This document shows, one piece after another, positions 9,902 to 19,191 of a DNA stretch of 64,000 bases. The notes under the pieces are model-generated. The model was not told the DNA's origin. It searched no databases and saw only the letters and a program-made list of their open reading frames with translations. Within the stretch, counting starts at the first letter, position 1. Each line of letters begins with the position of its first letter. The DNA is from Trichomonas vaginalis G3 (lineage: Eukaryota > Parabasalia > Trichomonadida > Trichomonadidae), in NCBI RefSeq assembly GCF_026262505.1, contig NC_067206.1:32937896-33001895 (forward strand). Direction: 5' to 3'. A program made the translations under genes and the position numbers.

Positions 9902-12178
9902 ATGGTTCATTGAATTTTTACTTTTCTTTTGTTTATTCTATTTTACATAACTTGTACTGCGGAAATCTCAGAAACACAAATTTCACCAGGATTTCCGCAG
10001 GATATCATTATCCCTCCAGATGGGATTACGCTTTTTCCAACAACTTCTTCTATTGTATATTTTCCAGATATATCTAAAATAGACATTACAACACATGATA
10101 TATATGTTCCTCCATCAGGAAAAGTAACGATTCACCCAATAAACCAAGTGCAAATTACAATAACAATAGGTGTCTTAAATACTCCTTCTGGCTCTTGTAG
10201 ATGGAAAACACAATATTCAACATTTTATAGGTTAGGATCAGATGAGATGCAAGATAATAGTCTTGTGTGCATTGCATTTTTTGCAACTGATATAGAACAA
10301 ACATCATTTACTATCAAAACCATCGATCTTGATACAGATGATAGAGTTTTAATATATTCAAACAATAATAACCTGCTATATCAAATGAATTCGTTTGATT
10401 TATATACTTTTACGTGTGCTTCTTTCGCATTATTTTATCGAACCGATAGTTATCAGTTACAAGGGTCAATATCTGTATTCGAAACAGATAAGTTCATTGC
10501 AACAGGAGAACACTCATTACAAGTTGATAATTCTCTTGTTTTTGATATCCTACCATATCATTACTTATTGGTCCATAATCATCAATACTTTACAATTGAA
10601 GCCCCTGTTGACGCTCAGAAATATGATAACGGAGCTTATTATTTTACCGAAATGGCAGAGATCAAAATAACTCCTACTGAAGCTTCCCACAAAATACATT
10701 TTTCTGTTTTAACCCGTCCATACGTATATTGCAAGGATGTGACGATCTTTGATGGTTATGACACTCAATTTCTCATTTCTGGCCCTCCCTGTGACAAGCA
10801 ATGCTTCATCCTTACATCTCCATATATTATAGATTATTATATATACGTTCAGAACCTCGGAGATGCTTTGACGATTTATGCTCCAAATGCTGACATCAGA
10901 ACAAGGCTTTCCAATGAATATGGATTCATCACAAGAGGCAACTCATATTTCTTCCATATTTCTGCCGCAGATAATTCCTCAAATTGCGTAATTTGTCTTC
11001 AGAAATGCGAAATCGTTTCTTCAACAGTTCCTGGCGAAACATTCAACAACAAATACATTACAGAGTTTACATCACAAACAGTTGTTGAATATCCAAAGCT
11101 ATTTTACAGATTTTTGACCGGATTTTATCATTATTACATTCCACACAACGGTTCCGAAGTTTACCTTAACAGGTATTCATTATATGTCTTCCACAATCCA
11201 AGGAACTTTATTGCTACCGGAAGTGGCCAGACATTCCTCTCAGATCAAAGTTATGTTATAAATGTAACAGATATGAGACTTACAATCCGTATATTACCTC
11301 TCAAAGATGATGTAGAGAAATACCTTAATATCAGTGTCTTCAATTATCGAAAGACTTCTGATGTTTTACCAAATTGCAACTCTTTTGACGTAGTTGCTGT
11401 AGCGGACAATGACAAGAACTCAATGTCCATTAGTTATAAAGCAGATAGTTTCAATTCAATCCCAGTAAATTTCTCGATTGCAGCAAATCAGAGAGTTTGT
11501 ATATGGTATGCCGCATCTTCTCCATTCCAAATCACATTATACCATGATGAACTCGAGGACGGAAACACGTTTTCGTTGATTCCAGAGAGATTTGGACAAT
11601 TTCCGACCCCATCAACTTTTAATAGGATCAGAGGGCGCTCGGTAATTGCTAAATGGATTACATATAATGATGTTGATGGAATCCCAGAAAGCGGAGCTTC
11701 AATCGAGACAATCAAACCATCTTCCATTGCAACCACGGAGTTAGGCGGAATGTTCAGGGGAACAAGGAGCTACATGGACTTCCCATTCGCAAAGTACACA
11801 AGCGCTCCAAGAATAACGAATTATGGGGTAGAAGAAGAAAAAATAAATGTAACCCAGCCCGACCAAAACCCTAGAAAACTCTCAGATCTCCATATTGCAT
11901 TGATTGTCGTATGTATTCTCGTTGCTGTTATCGTAATAATTTCACTCGTTTGTTATTTCAAGAAAAAGCGATCAGACAGCGATCATAATAACTTGAAAGA
12001 GGATAAACATTCCACGTCCGACATAGAAGATCCGGTTCCAATCCAAAACAATTACTTTTCGTCAACTCCTTCGCCAAAAAGTTCGGCTGAAGCAACAACT
12101 AACACGACATTGACAGAAACTACTACGGAAAGCAGCAATAACAAAGGTAATAGTTCATACGAGGCAAAATCGATATAA
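9902..12178 (+). pseudogene. Surface-type single-pass membrane protein; in-frame stop at codon 4
   Basis: The only ATG that would supply the N-terminus is at 9902. It reads M-V-H and then TGA at 9911, followed by an open frame of 755 codons (9914-12178). The residues after the stop (IFTFLLFILFYITCTA) form a good signal-peptide core. A long beta-rich extracellular part with many N-glycosylation sequons follows. One transmembrane helix (IALIVVCILVAVIVIISLV, about 11,890-11,960) leads to a KKKR stop-transfer signal and a Ser/Thr-rich cytoplasmic tail of about 75 residues. No other in-frame ATG occurs for about 100 codons. Either the gene was recently inactivated or initiation is unusual. The family is unrecognised, but the architecture fits a parasite surface receptor or adhesin. 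Confidence 0.7.
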
Positions 12179-12478
12179 GTTCTTTAATGATACTTGTATT
12201 TTTTTGTTTGAATAAAATTATGTTTGTATTATTTTAAAAGAAAACCATCTTTTGTGAATACATTTGGATTGTAGATCTACCGAACATATCTTTCTACGGA
12301 AGAGAGTTCGAGTTTCCCCAAATTTCGTAAATATAGTGGTTGCAAAAATCAGCTCAAAACAGATCGGAAGGCGGGTACCATTTTCTCTACTTCCAATCAT
12401 TTACGTAATTGATATATAAACTTAAAAATCTTTAAATTAAATTCATATAGTTAATATGAAGGAAAAAAAATCACCAAT
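12179..12478. other. Intergenic region, convergent gene ends
   Basis: The 300 bp lie between the 3' ends of the surface-protein gene and the Rho GTPase gene. I see only AT-rich sequence and no further element. Confidence 0.5.
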
Positions 12479-13045
12479 TTAGATAAGAACGCAGCCTTTC
12501 TTCTTTGGTTTGAGAGCATGCTTCATAGCAGCATCGAAGACTTCTTTAACACCCTCTTGCTTAATAGCAGAGCACTCTACGTACCCGATAGCTTTGATTT
12601 CATTAGCGAGCTTCTCACCGGCCTGGTGTGTAACTGGACTCTTGCCTGTCTGTGCAAGGGACTGGAGTGTGGCGTCATCATTACGAAGATCAGACTTGGT
12701 GCCGACGAGAAGATAAACTGGGTTCTGAACATGCTTCTTAAGCTCCTTGAGCCAGATATTCTGTACGTTCTCGTAAGAGTTTGGATCGCAAACTGAGAAG
12801 CAAACAAGGAAAACGTCGGTGTTGGTATATGAAAGGATACGGATGTTTTCAAGTTCTTCTTGACCTGCTGTATCCCATAATTGAAGATGAACTTCTTCAC
12901 CATTTACTTCGAGATGAACGACATAGTTGTCGAAAACTGTTGGGACGTACTCTGGTGGAATTTCTTTCTTGGCATAGCTCCAGAGAAGGCAGGTTTTACC
13001 GACAGCACCATCACCAACAACGACAACCTTTAAGTTCTTTGGCAT
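12479..13045 (-). CDS. Rho/Rac-family small GTPase
   Basis: This 188-residue protein has the full small-GTPase motif set: P-loop GDGAVGKT at residues 11-18, effector region YVPTVFDNY at 33-41, DTAGQE at 58-63, TKSD near 119, and ECSA near 158. The segment after TKSD is the extra helix that marks Rho proteins. The C-terminus is basic (KPKKKG) and ends CVLI, a CAAX box whose final Ile/Leu class favours geranylgeranylation. It would act as a GTP-dependent switch at the plasma membrane, controlling actin. The length is normal. The initiator-like TCATTT lies a few bases upstream of the ATG. The subfamily (Rac-like against Rho-like) is not settled. Confidence 0.95.
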   Translation of the reverse strand: MPKNLKVVVVGDGAVGKTCLLWSYAKKEIPPEYVPTVFDNYVVHLEVNGEEVHLQLWDTAGQEELENIRILSYTNTDVFLVCFSVCDPNSYENVQNIWLKELKKHVQNPVYLLVGTKSDLRNDDATLQSLAQTGKSPVTHQAGEKLANEIKAIGYVECSAIKQEGVKEVFDAAMKHALKPKKKGCVLI

Positions 13046-13050
13046 TTATG

Positions 13051-13056
13051 AAATGA
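13051..13056 (-). promoter_or_regulatory. Trichomonad initiator (Inr) motif
   Basis: TCATTT on the minus strand lies about 5 bases before the ATG at 13045 and matches the TCAYTW initiator of trichomonad genes. The assignment rests on motif and position only. Confidence 0.5.
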
Positions 13057-13717
13057 TAGATTCGGCGGTTAGTCCACATTTTCAGATAAACCGTCATTTC
13101 TTGAAATATTAGATAGGTGAATTAACATTCTTTTCCACTCTGCTGAGTTAAACATCGTAGAAATATAAGTTATGGCCTATTTTTGGACATTTTTAAATTT
13201 TTTTCTTTTTTCTTTTTGACATCGATTTTATTTGATTCTATGTCTTATGTGTTGTACATGCCAATTCGTGAAACTAACATTGATTGATCAATAGACATTT
13301 TGAAAAGGTTTGTTTGACAAATTCCTGATTTCTTATTTCAAAAGTCACTTGGAAAATACGGGAAAATATCATCATCCGAAGAAGTAGATTTTATCTCGTG
13401 GTCAAAAAATGTTTTCAAAAAAATAGTCAATTTTTTTTCCTTCTGATAAAGCGAGTGAGAGTGAGGAAAAAGGTTTGTATTTGCGGCTGATCCAAAAATC
13501 ATTTTGTTACGTGCATCACACAGATGCTCATTACTAGTTCATAAGTTTCTAGTTGTTTTGATTGTTTCAATTGTTTTGACATTTTTAAAGATTTTTGAGC
13601 AAATTCTATATCGATTTGAGTTAACATGTGATAGAGATAATAGATTATTAATAAAATCGTCTTTCTGACGAATCTGTCACTAACCAGTTAGATTCTTGTC
13701 AGTTTTTCATAGTTTTC
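13057..13717. other. Divergent intergenic region
   Basis: This 660-bp region separates the divergently transcribed Rho GTPase and acid phosphatase genes and should contain both promoters. A TCACTAA at 13677-13683 could be an initiator for the phosphatase. I see nothing else. Confidence 0.4.
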
Positions 13718-14902
13718 ATGTTTCAGATCTTATTTAATTTAGGGCTTTCTTTCGATGAACAGTGCGTTGGTGCACTGAAAACACCAGCCCCTGTACCTGG
13801 GAAAACATTAAAATACGTTCAAATCCTCACTAGGCACGGTGCACGTTCACCATTAAACGCATTTAACATGCCAATGCATTTTAGAGGATACTGGCAGTGC
13901 GATTCTGATGATGCACTTGCTCCAAGAATGCATGCTGCCCCTGTTTCTCATTTCAGACGCTTTAAACAAGTTCTTGATCAAAGATTAGTTGAATACTTAC
14001 CAAACTGCCGTTCCGGCGACCTTCTTCTTTCTGGCATGGAGCAACACAGAGCTCTCGGCCAACTTTACCATAAATATATCTACGATGATAACAAATTATT
14101 CAGTGATGAAGAACTTCCACCAAGTCCAGATACAATCTATGCTCGCTGCACAGATATCGAACGTACATTCCGTTCCGCGCAGTCTCTTCTCCATGGCTTG
14201 TTCCCACCTCAATCTCCGAATGAAATTTTAGAAATCGTAACAGATACATCAGACTTCTCCCGTCTCCGCTTCAACTTCGCCTTCTGCCCAGAGGTCTACC
14301 AGCTCTACCAAGACTGGGAGGCAACAGATGAGTTCAAGAACTGGACAGATACAGTTTGGCCACAAATCCAGAACGTTACGGACTTCCTTAAGCTCGAGAA
14401 GACCGGCGATAATGTAAATACCGCATGCGACTGGGTTGCAACCCAATATTGCTCAGATAAACAAGCACCAAATGTTGTAACCCCAGAAATCCAAAGAGTC
14501 TGCCTCAGAGCTATCTCAGATTACGCCTACAACCTTTATATACAGAACCACTGGGTCCCCGGATCATATACAATGCAGGAATTACTTAGAATTCCAACAG
14601 CTTTCGCAAAGAACGAGACAAAGGTCAAATTCGGCTTATTCTCAGCCCACGATACTACAATCATGGTCATTAAGACTCTCATCGAAGGTCCAAACGCCAA
14701 GGTTGACAGAATTCCTGGATATGCTTCGCATCTCGCAATGGAACTCTGGGAGGACAACGAAACAAAGGAGCTCTACATCAGATGCGCTCTTAATGGTGAA
14801 GATTTGAACCTCCAAGCCGTAGGCGAAGGCGTCAAAATCGCGAAGTTCTCTGACTTCCTTGAAGCATACAAGGAAACATACAACCACTGCAATTCTAAGT
14901 AA
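13718..14902 (+). CDS. Histidine acid phosphatase family protein
   Basis: The 394-residue protein belongs to branch 2 of the histidine phosphatase superfamily. RHGARSP at residues 39-45 holds the catalytic His and phosphate-binding Arg residues. HD at residues 311-312 in LFSAHDTT provides the second catalytic His and the proton donor. Several Cys residues fit disulphides of a secreted or lysosomal enzyme. The N-terminus (MFQILFNLGL) is short and only weakly hydrophobic, so a classical signal peptide is uncertain. Members hydrolyse phosphomonoesters at acid pH or act on inositol phosphates or lysophosphatidic acid; the substrate cannot be told from sequence. The length is typical and the frame is intact. 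Confidence 0.92.
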   Translation: MFQILFNLGLSFDEQCVGALKTPAPVPGKTLKYVQILTRHGARSPLNAFNMPMHFRGYWQCDSDDALAPRMHAAPVSHFRRFKQVLDQRLVEYLPNCRSGDLLLSGMEQHRALGQLYHKYIYDDNKLFSDEELPPSPDTIYARCTDIERTFRSAQSLLHGLFPPQSPNEILEIVTDTSDFSRLRFNFAFCPEVYQLYQDWEATDEFKNWTDTVWPQIQNVTDFLKLEKTGDNVNTACDWVATQYCSDKQAPNVVTPEIQRVCLRAISDYAYNLYIQNHWVPGSYTMQELLRIPTAFAKNETKVKFGLFSAHDTTIMVIKTLIEGPNAKVDRIPGYASHLAMELWEDNETKELYIRCALNGEDLNLQAVGEGVKIAKFSDFLEAYKETYNHCNSK

Positions 14903-15300
14903 TTTATCGTTTTTTACATATAGTGATTTTTAAATCTCTTTTATTTATTTTTTCTTTTAATTAATTTACAAAATAAAGTAAAATTAATATAATCATATTT
15001 TCTTAGTATTTCGAAAGATAAAAACAATAAGTTTATTAATATAAAAGCTTGAATTTTCAATTTCATTTTTACAAATTCCGTTTCCAATTCAGTTTCATTC
15101 AGCATAATTCTCTCAATTTTATGTAAGAGTGTGAATTATGAGGACTAAAACCATGAAAACGAGTTTACATTCTTAATTGATCTGAGAATAAGATCAAAAG
15201 AAGATTCTAAGATAAATATTTGATGATACTTTCGATTGCTGGTGCTGTATTTTCCTTTATTTCATTAATTTTGAAATTGAAACAACAAAGTGCTACGTAA
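14903..15300. other. Convergent intergenic region
   Basis: The region lies between the acid phosphatase stop and the ankyrin gene stop. It is AT-rich and I see no feature beyond possible polyadenylation signals. Confidence 0.4.
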
Positions 15301-17538
15301 TTAAGAAAAGTTCCTTAAAAATTCATATTCCGATCTATTTTGTAATTTATCTAAATCTGCAGGGGTTTCTCCATTATTATTTTTCACATAAATATTTGCT
15401 CCATGTGAGATAAGAAGCCACGAAAGTCCAAAGTTATTATTAATAGCGGCATAGTGAAAAGCAGTATTTCCAGAAACATCCTGTATGTCGATATTTGAAG
15501 TGTGAGAAATCAGATATTCTGCTACTTCTATATTTTTCTTTTTGGCTGCATAATGAAGAGGCGTTCTTTGTTTAAGATTATCCTGTACATTAATATCTGC
15601 ACCGTTTGTAACAAGTAGTTCAGCTATTTCTTTGTTATTATTCTTAGCTGCTAAATGAAGAGGAGTTTTCAAACGATTATCCTTTGCGTTGATAATTGCA
15701 CCTTGTGAAATAAGATATTCGACTATTTCTTTATTATTATTCTTAGCTGCATAATGAAGAGGTGTTTGATCTAGATTATCTTTTGCATTGATATCAGCAC
15801 CATGAGAAATTAGAAGTTTTATGGTTTCTTTGTTATTCACCTCGACTGCGTAATGAAGTGGTGTTTTATTTTCATTGCATTTTACATTAACATCCGCACC
15901 ATTCATAATTAGAAATTCTGCAGTTTCTTTACCATTGCTCTTTGCAGCATAATGAAGAGGCGTTATATTTGCATTGTCAGTCGCATTAATATCTACACCA
16001 TGAGAGAATAGAAGTTCTGTAATAAGCTTATTATTAAGTAAAGCAGCAGAATGAATTGGTCTTTTTCCTGATTGTTTTTCAATTGAATTTATATTTGCAC
16101 CATGAGAAATAAGTTGTTCAGCAGTATCATTGTTATTACCTAAAATTGCAAAGACTAGAGGTGTATTTGATTTATCAGTGAGTGCGTTGATATCTGCGCC
16201 GTGTAAAATAAGATATGAAGCAATTTCACTTCTATTACATAAAGCTGCATAATGAAGTGGTGTAAAATCAGAATTATATTTTTCATTGATATCTGCCCCA
16301 TGTGAGATTAAGAGTGCAGTAATTTCACTGTTATTTTTCATAACAGCATTATAAAGTGGTGTAAAATCAGAATTATTTTTTGCATTGACATCTGCCCCAT
16401 GTGAAATTAAGAGTGAAGCAATTTCACTGTTATTTTGCATAGTAACATAATAAAGTGCTGTATAATTAGTTTTATTTTTGGCATTAATATCTGCCCCATG
16501 TGAGATTAGAAGCTCAACGATTTCTTTACAATTTGCACGCGATGCAAAATGAAGAGGTGTTTGTTTATACAATCCCTTTGCATTAATGAGTGGATGATAA
16601 TCAACAGATGAGTTTAATATTATTTTGCAAACATCAGTATTGCCATAATAGGAAGCAATATGAAGAACATTCATTTGGGCTGAATCAGTTATATTCAAAT
16701 CAAGACTTTCATTTTTAAATATTTCAGCACATTGTGGAAATGCTGCACACCATGGTACAATTGAGTTTTTGTCTTTTTTGAGCATTATGAAGAATAATTT
16801 CAAATTTCTAGAATCGATAATGCCAAATAAAATAAATGTACCAAAACGAATTAAATTTTTTTGAATAATGTCTTCAATAAAGTCATTGTTATGAGATAAT
16901 ATTGCATCCTTTAAGATATCCAAGTCAACTTTTTTATTTTTCAAGCATTCATTGATAATGTCTGTATTTCGACCAATAACTGCATACTTGAGACATTTAT
17001 CACTGATTTTATAATTGAAATTGGAAATAAGATAAATAAAGATATTAATTGATCCAAAATATGCACATGCTTCAAGAACATCAAATGAAAAGCTAAGAAT
17101 ATTTATTTTTATGTCTTCTGGTGAGATATTAATGAAAAATTCTTTAATTTTGTCGATTTGATCATACATTATCATTATATTTAGTTCATCATCAGTTGTA
17201 TCCTTTTCGAAAACGAAAATTTCATTATTATTTGATGTAATTTTCATTCCTTCGAATCTGGTTTCAATTAAAAATTTAGTTACTTCAGCTGTTGTAAGTG
17301 AATACTTATTGAAAAGAAGATTGAGGATTTTGATATAAGAATCAATAGATCTGTAGTTCCATTTGCATGCATTGACTAGGTTTCTGATGATTACATTAAC
17401 TGAAACTTTGTATTTTTTAATTAAAATAGTTTCAATCTGTTGAAAAAACTCTTCAATTGACTCATTTGGTTGTAAGTGATTGAGCGTATCATATGTATTT
17501 ATAAAATCATCATACTTATTTAAATATTCGTAACTCAT
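15301..17538 (-). CDS. Ankyrin-repeat protein with trichomonad DUF3447-like N-terminus
   Basis: I chose the start at 17538 (MSYEYLNKYDDF), because the split paralogue at 22306 begins identically. An in-frame upstream ATG would add 15 residues. The 745-residue protein has an N-terminal helical region of about 270 residues like those of trichomonad DUF3447 ankyrin proteins. It is followed by about 13 ankyrin repeats of 33 residues with the TPLHYAA and LLISHGADINAK consensus. Ankyrin arrays bind other proteins; the partner is unknown. The gene is intact and sits head to tail with the broken paralogue upstream, which suggests local duplication. Trichomonads carry very large families of such genes. 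Confidence 0.9.
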   Translation of the reverse strand: MSYEYLNKYDDFINTYDTLNHLQPNESIEEFFQQIETILIKKYKVSVNVIIRNLVNACKWNYRSIDSYIKILNLLFNKYSLTTAEVTKFLIETRFEGMKITSNNNEIFVFEKDTTDDELNIMIMYDQIDKIKEFFINISPEDIKINILSFSFDVLEACAYFGSINIFIYLISNFNYKISDKCLKYAVIGRNTDIINECLKNKKVDLDILKDAILSHNNDFIEDIIQKNLIRFGTFILFGIIDSRNLKLFFIMLKKDKNSIVPWCAAFPQCAEIFKNESLDLNITDSAQMNVLHIASYYGNTDVCKIILNSSVDYHPLINAKGLYKQTPLHFASRANCKEIVELLISHGADINAKNKTNYTALYYVTMQNNSEIASLLISHGADVNAKNNSDFTPLYNAVMKNNSEITALLISHGADINEKYNSDFTPLHYAALCNRSEIASYLILHGADINALTDKSNTPLVFAILGNNNDTAEQLISHGANINSIEKQSGKRPIHSAALLNNKLITELLFSHGVDINATDNANITPLHYAAKSNGKETAEFLIMNGADVNVKCNENKTPLHYAVEVNNKETIKLLISHGADINAKDNLDQTPLHYAAKNNNKEIVEYLISQGAIINAKDNRLKTPLHLAAKNNNKEIAELLVTNGADINVQDNLKQRTPLHYAAKKKNIEVAEYLISHTSNIDIQDVSGNTAFHYAAINNNFGLSWLLISHGANIYVKNNNGETPADLDKLQNRSEYEFLRNFS

Positions 17539-17842
17539 TATGGGATTAAACAGAACTTTTTGATAGATAATATTTTGAATCAAAAATAATCGTTATTTAT
17601 CTCCAATATTTTTACTCGTTTTTCCGAAATTTCTAATTATGCAAGAAAATATCAATCCATAATTAAGTTTTAAATGATTTGTTGTGCATAAATAGAGTAA
17701 TAGTTATGAACAAACTGAGAACAAATAGTTTAAAAATTAATTCATATAATTCATATTTCTTATCTTAATAAGCATTTTCAAATCAATTAGCAATAAATAA
17801 AGAATTTTAATATGCAAAAGATTAGGATCAATTAAGAATATA
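17539..17842. other. Spacer between tandem ankyrin genes
   Basis: This 304-bp AT-rich spacer probably carries the promoter of the downstream ankyrin gene. No clear initiator motif was found. Confidence 0.4.
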
Positions 17843-19187
17843 TTATGAAGAAACCCCATATGAGTTGAGTAGATTGATAATATTTTCACAGCAAAATTCT
17901 CTTGCAATTTCAAGGGCGGTTTTCTCAGAAAGATCTTTTGCATGGACATCTGCGGAGTGTAAAATAAGAAGTTTTGCTATTTCTGTAAAATTATTTCTTG
18001 CGGCAATATGAAGGGCGGTTTTCTTGGAAAGATATTTTGCATTCAAATCTGCACCATGCGCAATTAGTATTGTTAGCGATTTCGTACTATTATTTATTGC
18101 AGCGATATGCACAAGAGTTTCATCATTATCATTTTTCGCAGTGATATCTGCTCCATGCGAGATAAGAAATTCTGTGAGCTCCTCGTTGTTATTTTTAACG
18201 GCAAAATGAAGAGCAGTTCTCTTTTTAAATTTATCATGCGCATTGATATCTGCACTATGAGAAATAAGGAATTCAACTATTTCTTTATTATTATTCTTTG
18301 CTGCATAATGAAGGGCTGTTCTATCTTGAGAATCTTTTGCATTGATCTCGGCACCATTGGAAATCAGAAGTTTTACTGATTCTAAATCATTATTCTTTGC
18401 AGCAAAATGAAGAGCTGTTTTATTTTGGAAATTTTTTGCATTAATGTCTGCCCCATGTGAAATCAGAAATTGCACTGTTTCTTTACTTTTTGTTTTGACA
18501 GCATAATGAAGAGGTGTTTCTTTTTCATCACCTTCTTCATTGATATTTGCACCATGAGAAATCAGAAGTTCTACAATAAATTTATTGTTTACCTCAGCGG
18601 CAAAATGAATTGCACATTTTTTCTTAAATTTTTCAACTGACTTAATATCTGCACCGTGAGAAATAAGCTGTTCAGCAATTTCATTATCATTATTTTGAAT
18701 AGCATAGAATAGGGGAGTTTTGAAATTATAATCGATTAGATTGACATCGGTGCCATGTAAAATAAGGTATTTGGCAATTTCTCTATTATTATTGGCCATT
18801 GCATCATGAAGTGCTGTACAATTTGAATTATCTCTTGCATCAACATCTGCTCCATGCGAAATTAGAAGTTCAACTATATCTTTATAATTTCCACGGGCAG
18901 CAAACTGCAGAGGTGTATCTCTAGACCTTGTCCTTGCATTAATGATTTGATGACAATCAGGGGACATATTTAATATGATTTTACAAACATCGATATTGTT
19001 ATAAATGGAAGCAAAATGGAGAACATTGAAACCATCTGAATTAACCTTATTCAAATCAAGATTTTCATTTTTGAATATTTCGGCACATTGTGGAAATGCT
19101 GCACACAATGGTACAATTGAATTTTTGTCTTTTTAAAGCATTATGAAGAATAATTTCAAATTCATAGAATCGACTATTATAAATTCA
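17843..19187 (-). pseudogene. Ankyrin-repeat gene, 3' part, beyond the transposon
   Basis: This is the distal part of the gene that starts at 22306. Twelve ankyrin repeats in about 420 residues are open to the stop at 17843. Upstream, the frame reads DSMNLKLFFIML and then TAA (19132-19134 on the minus strand), where the intact neighbour has Lys (FIMLKKDKNS). The frame is otherwise continuous to the transposon junction at 19188. Removing the transposon and one TTAA joins both parts in frame. The gene therefore has two lesions, the insertion and the nonsense codon. No ATG near the start of the open part would give a normal protein. Confidence 0.85.
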
Positions 19188-19191
19188 TTAA
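19188..19191. repeat. TTAA target-site duplication, left copy
   Basis: TTAA abuts the terminal repeat GGATGGGCACTCAT of the inserted transposon. The matching copy is at 21600-21603. Confidence 0.8.
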
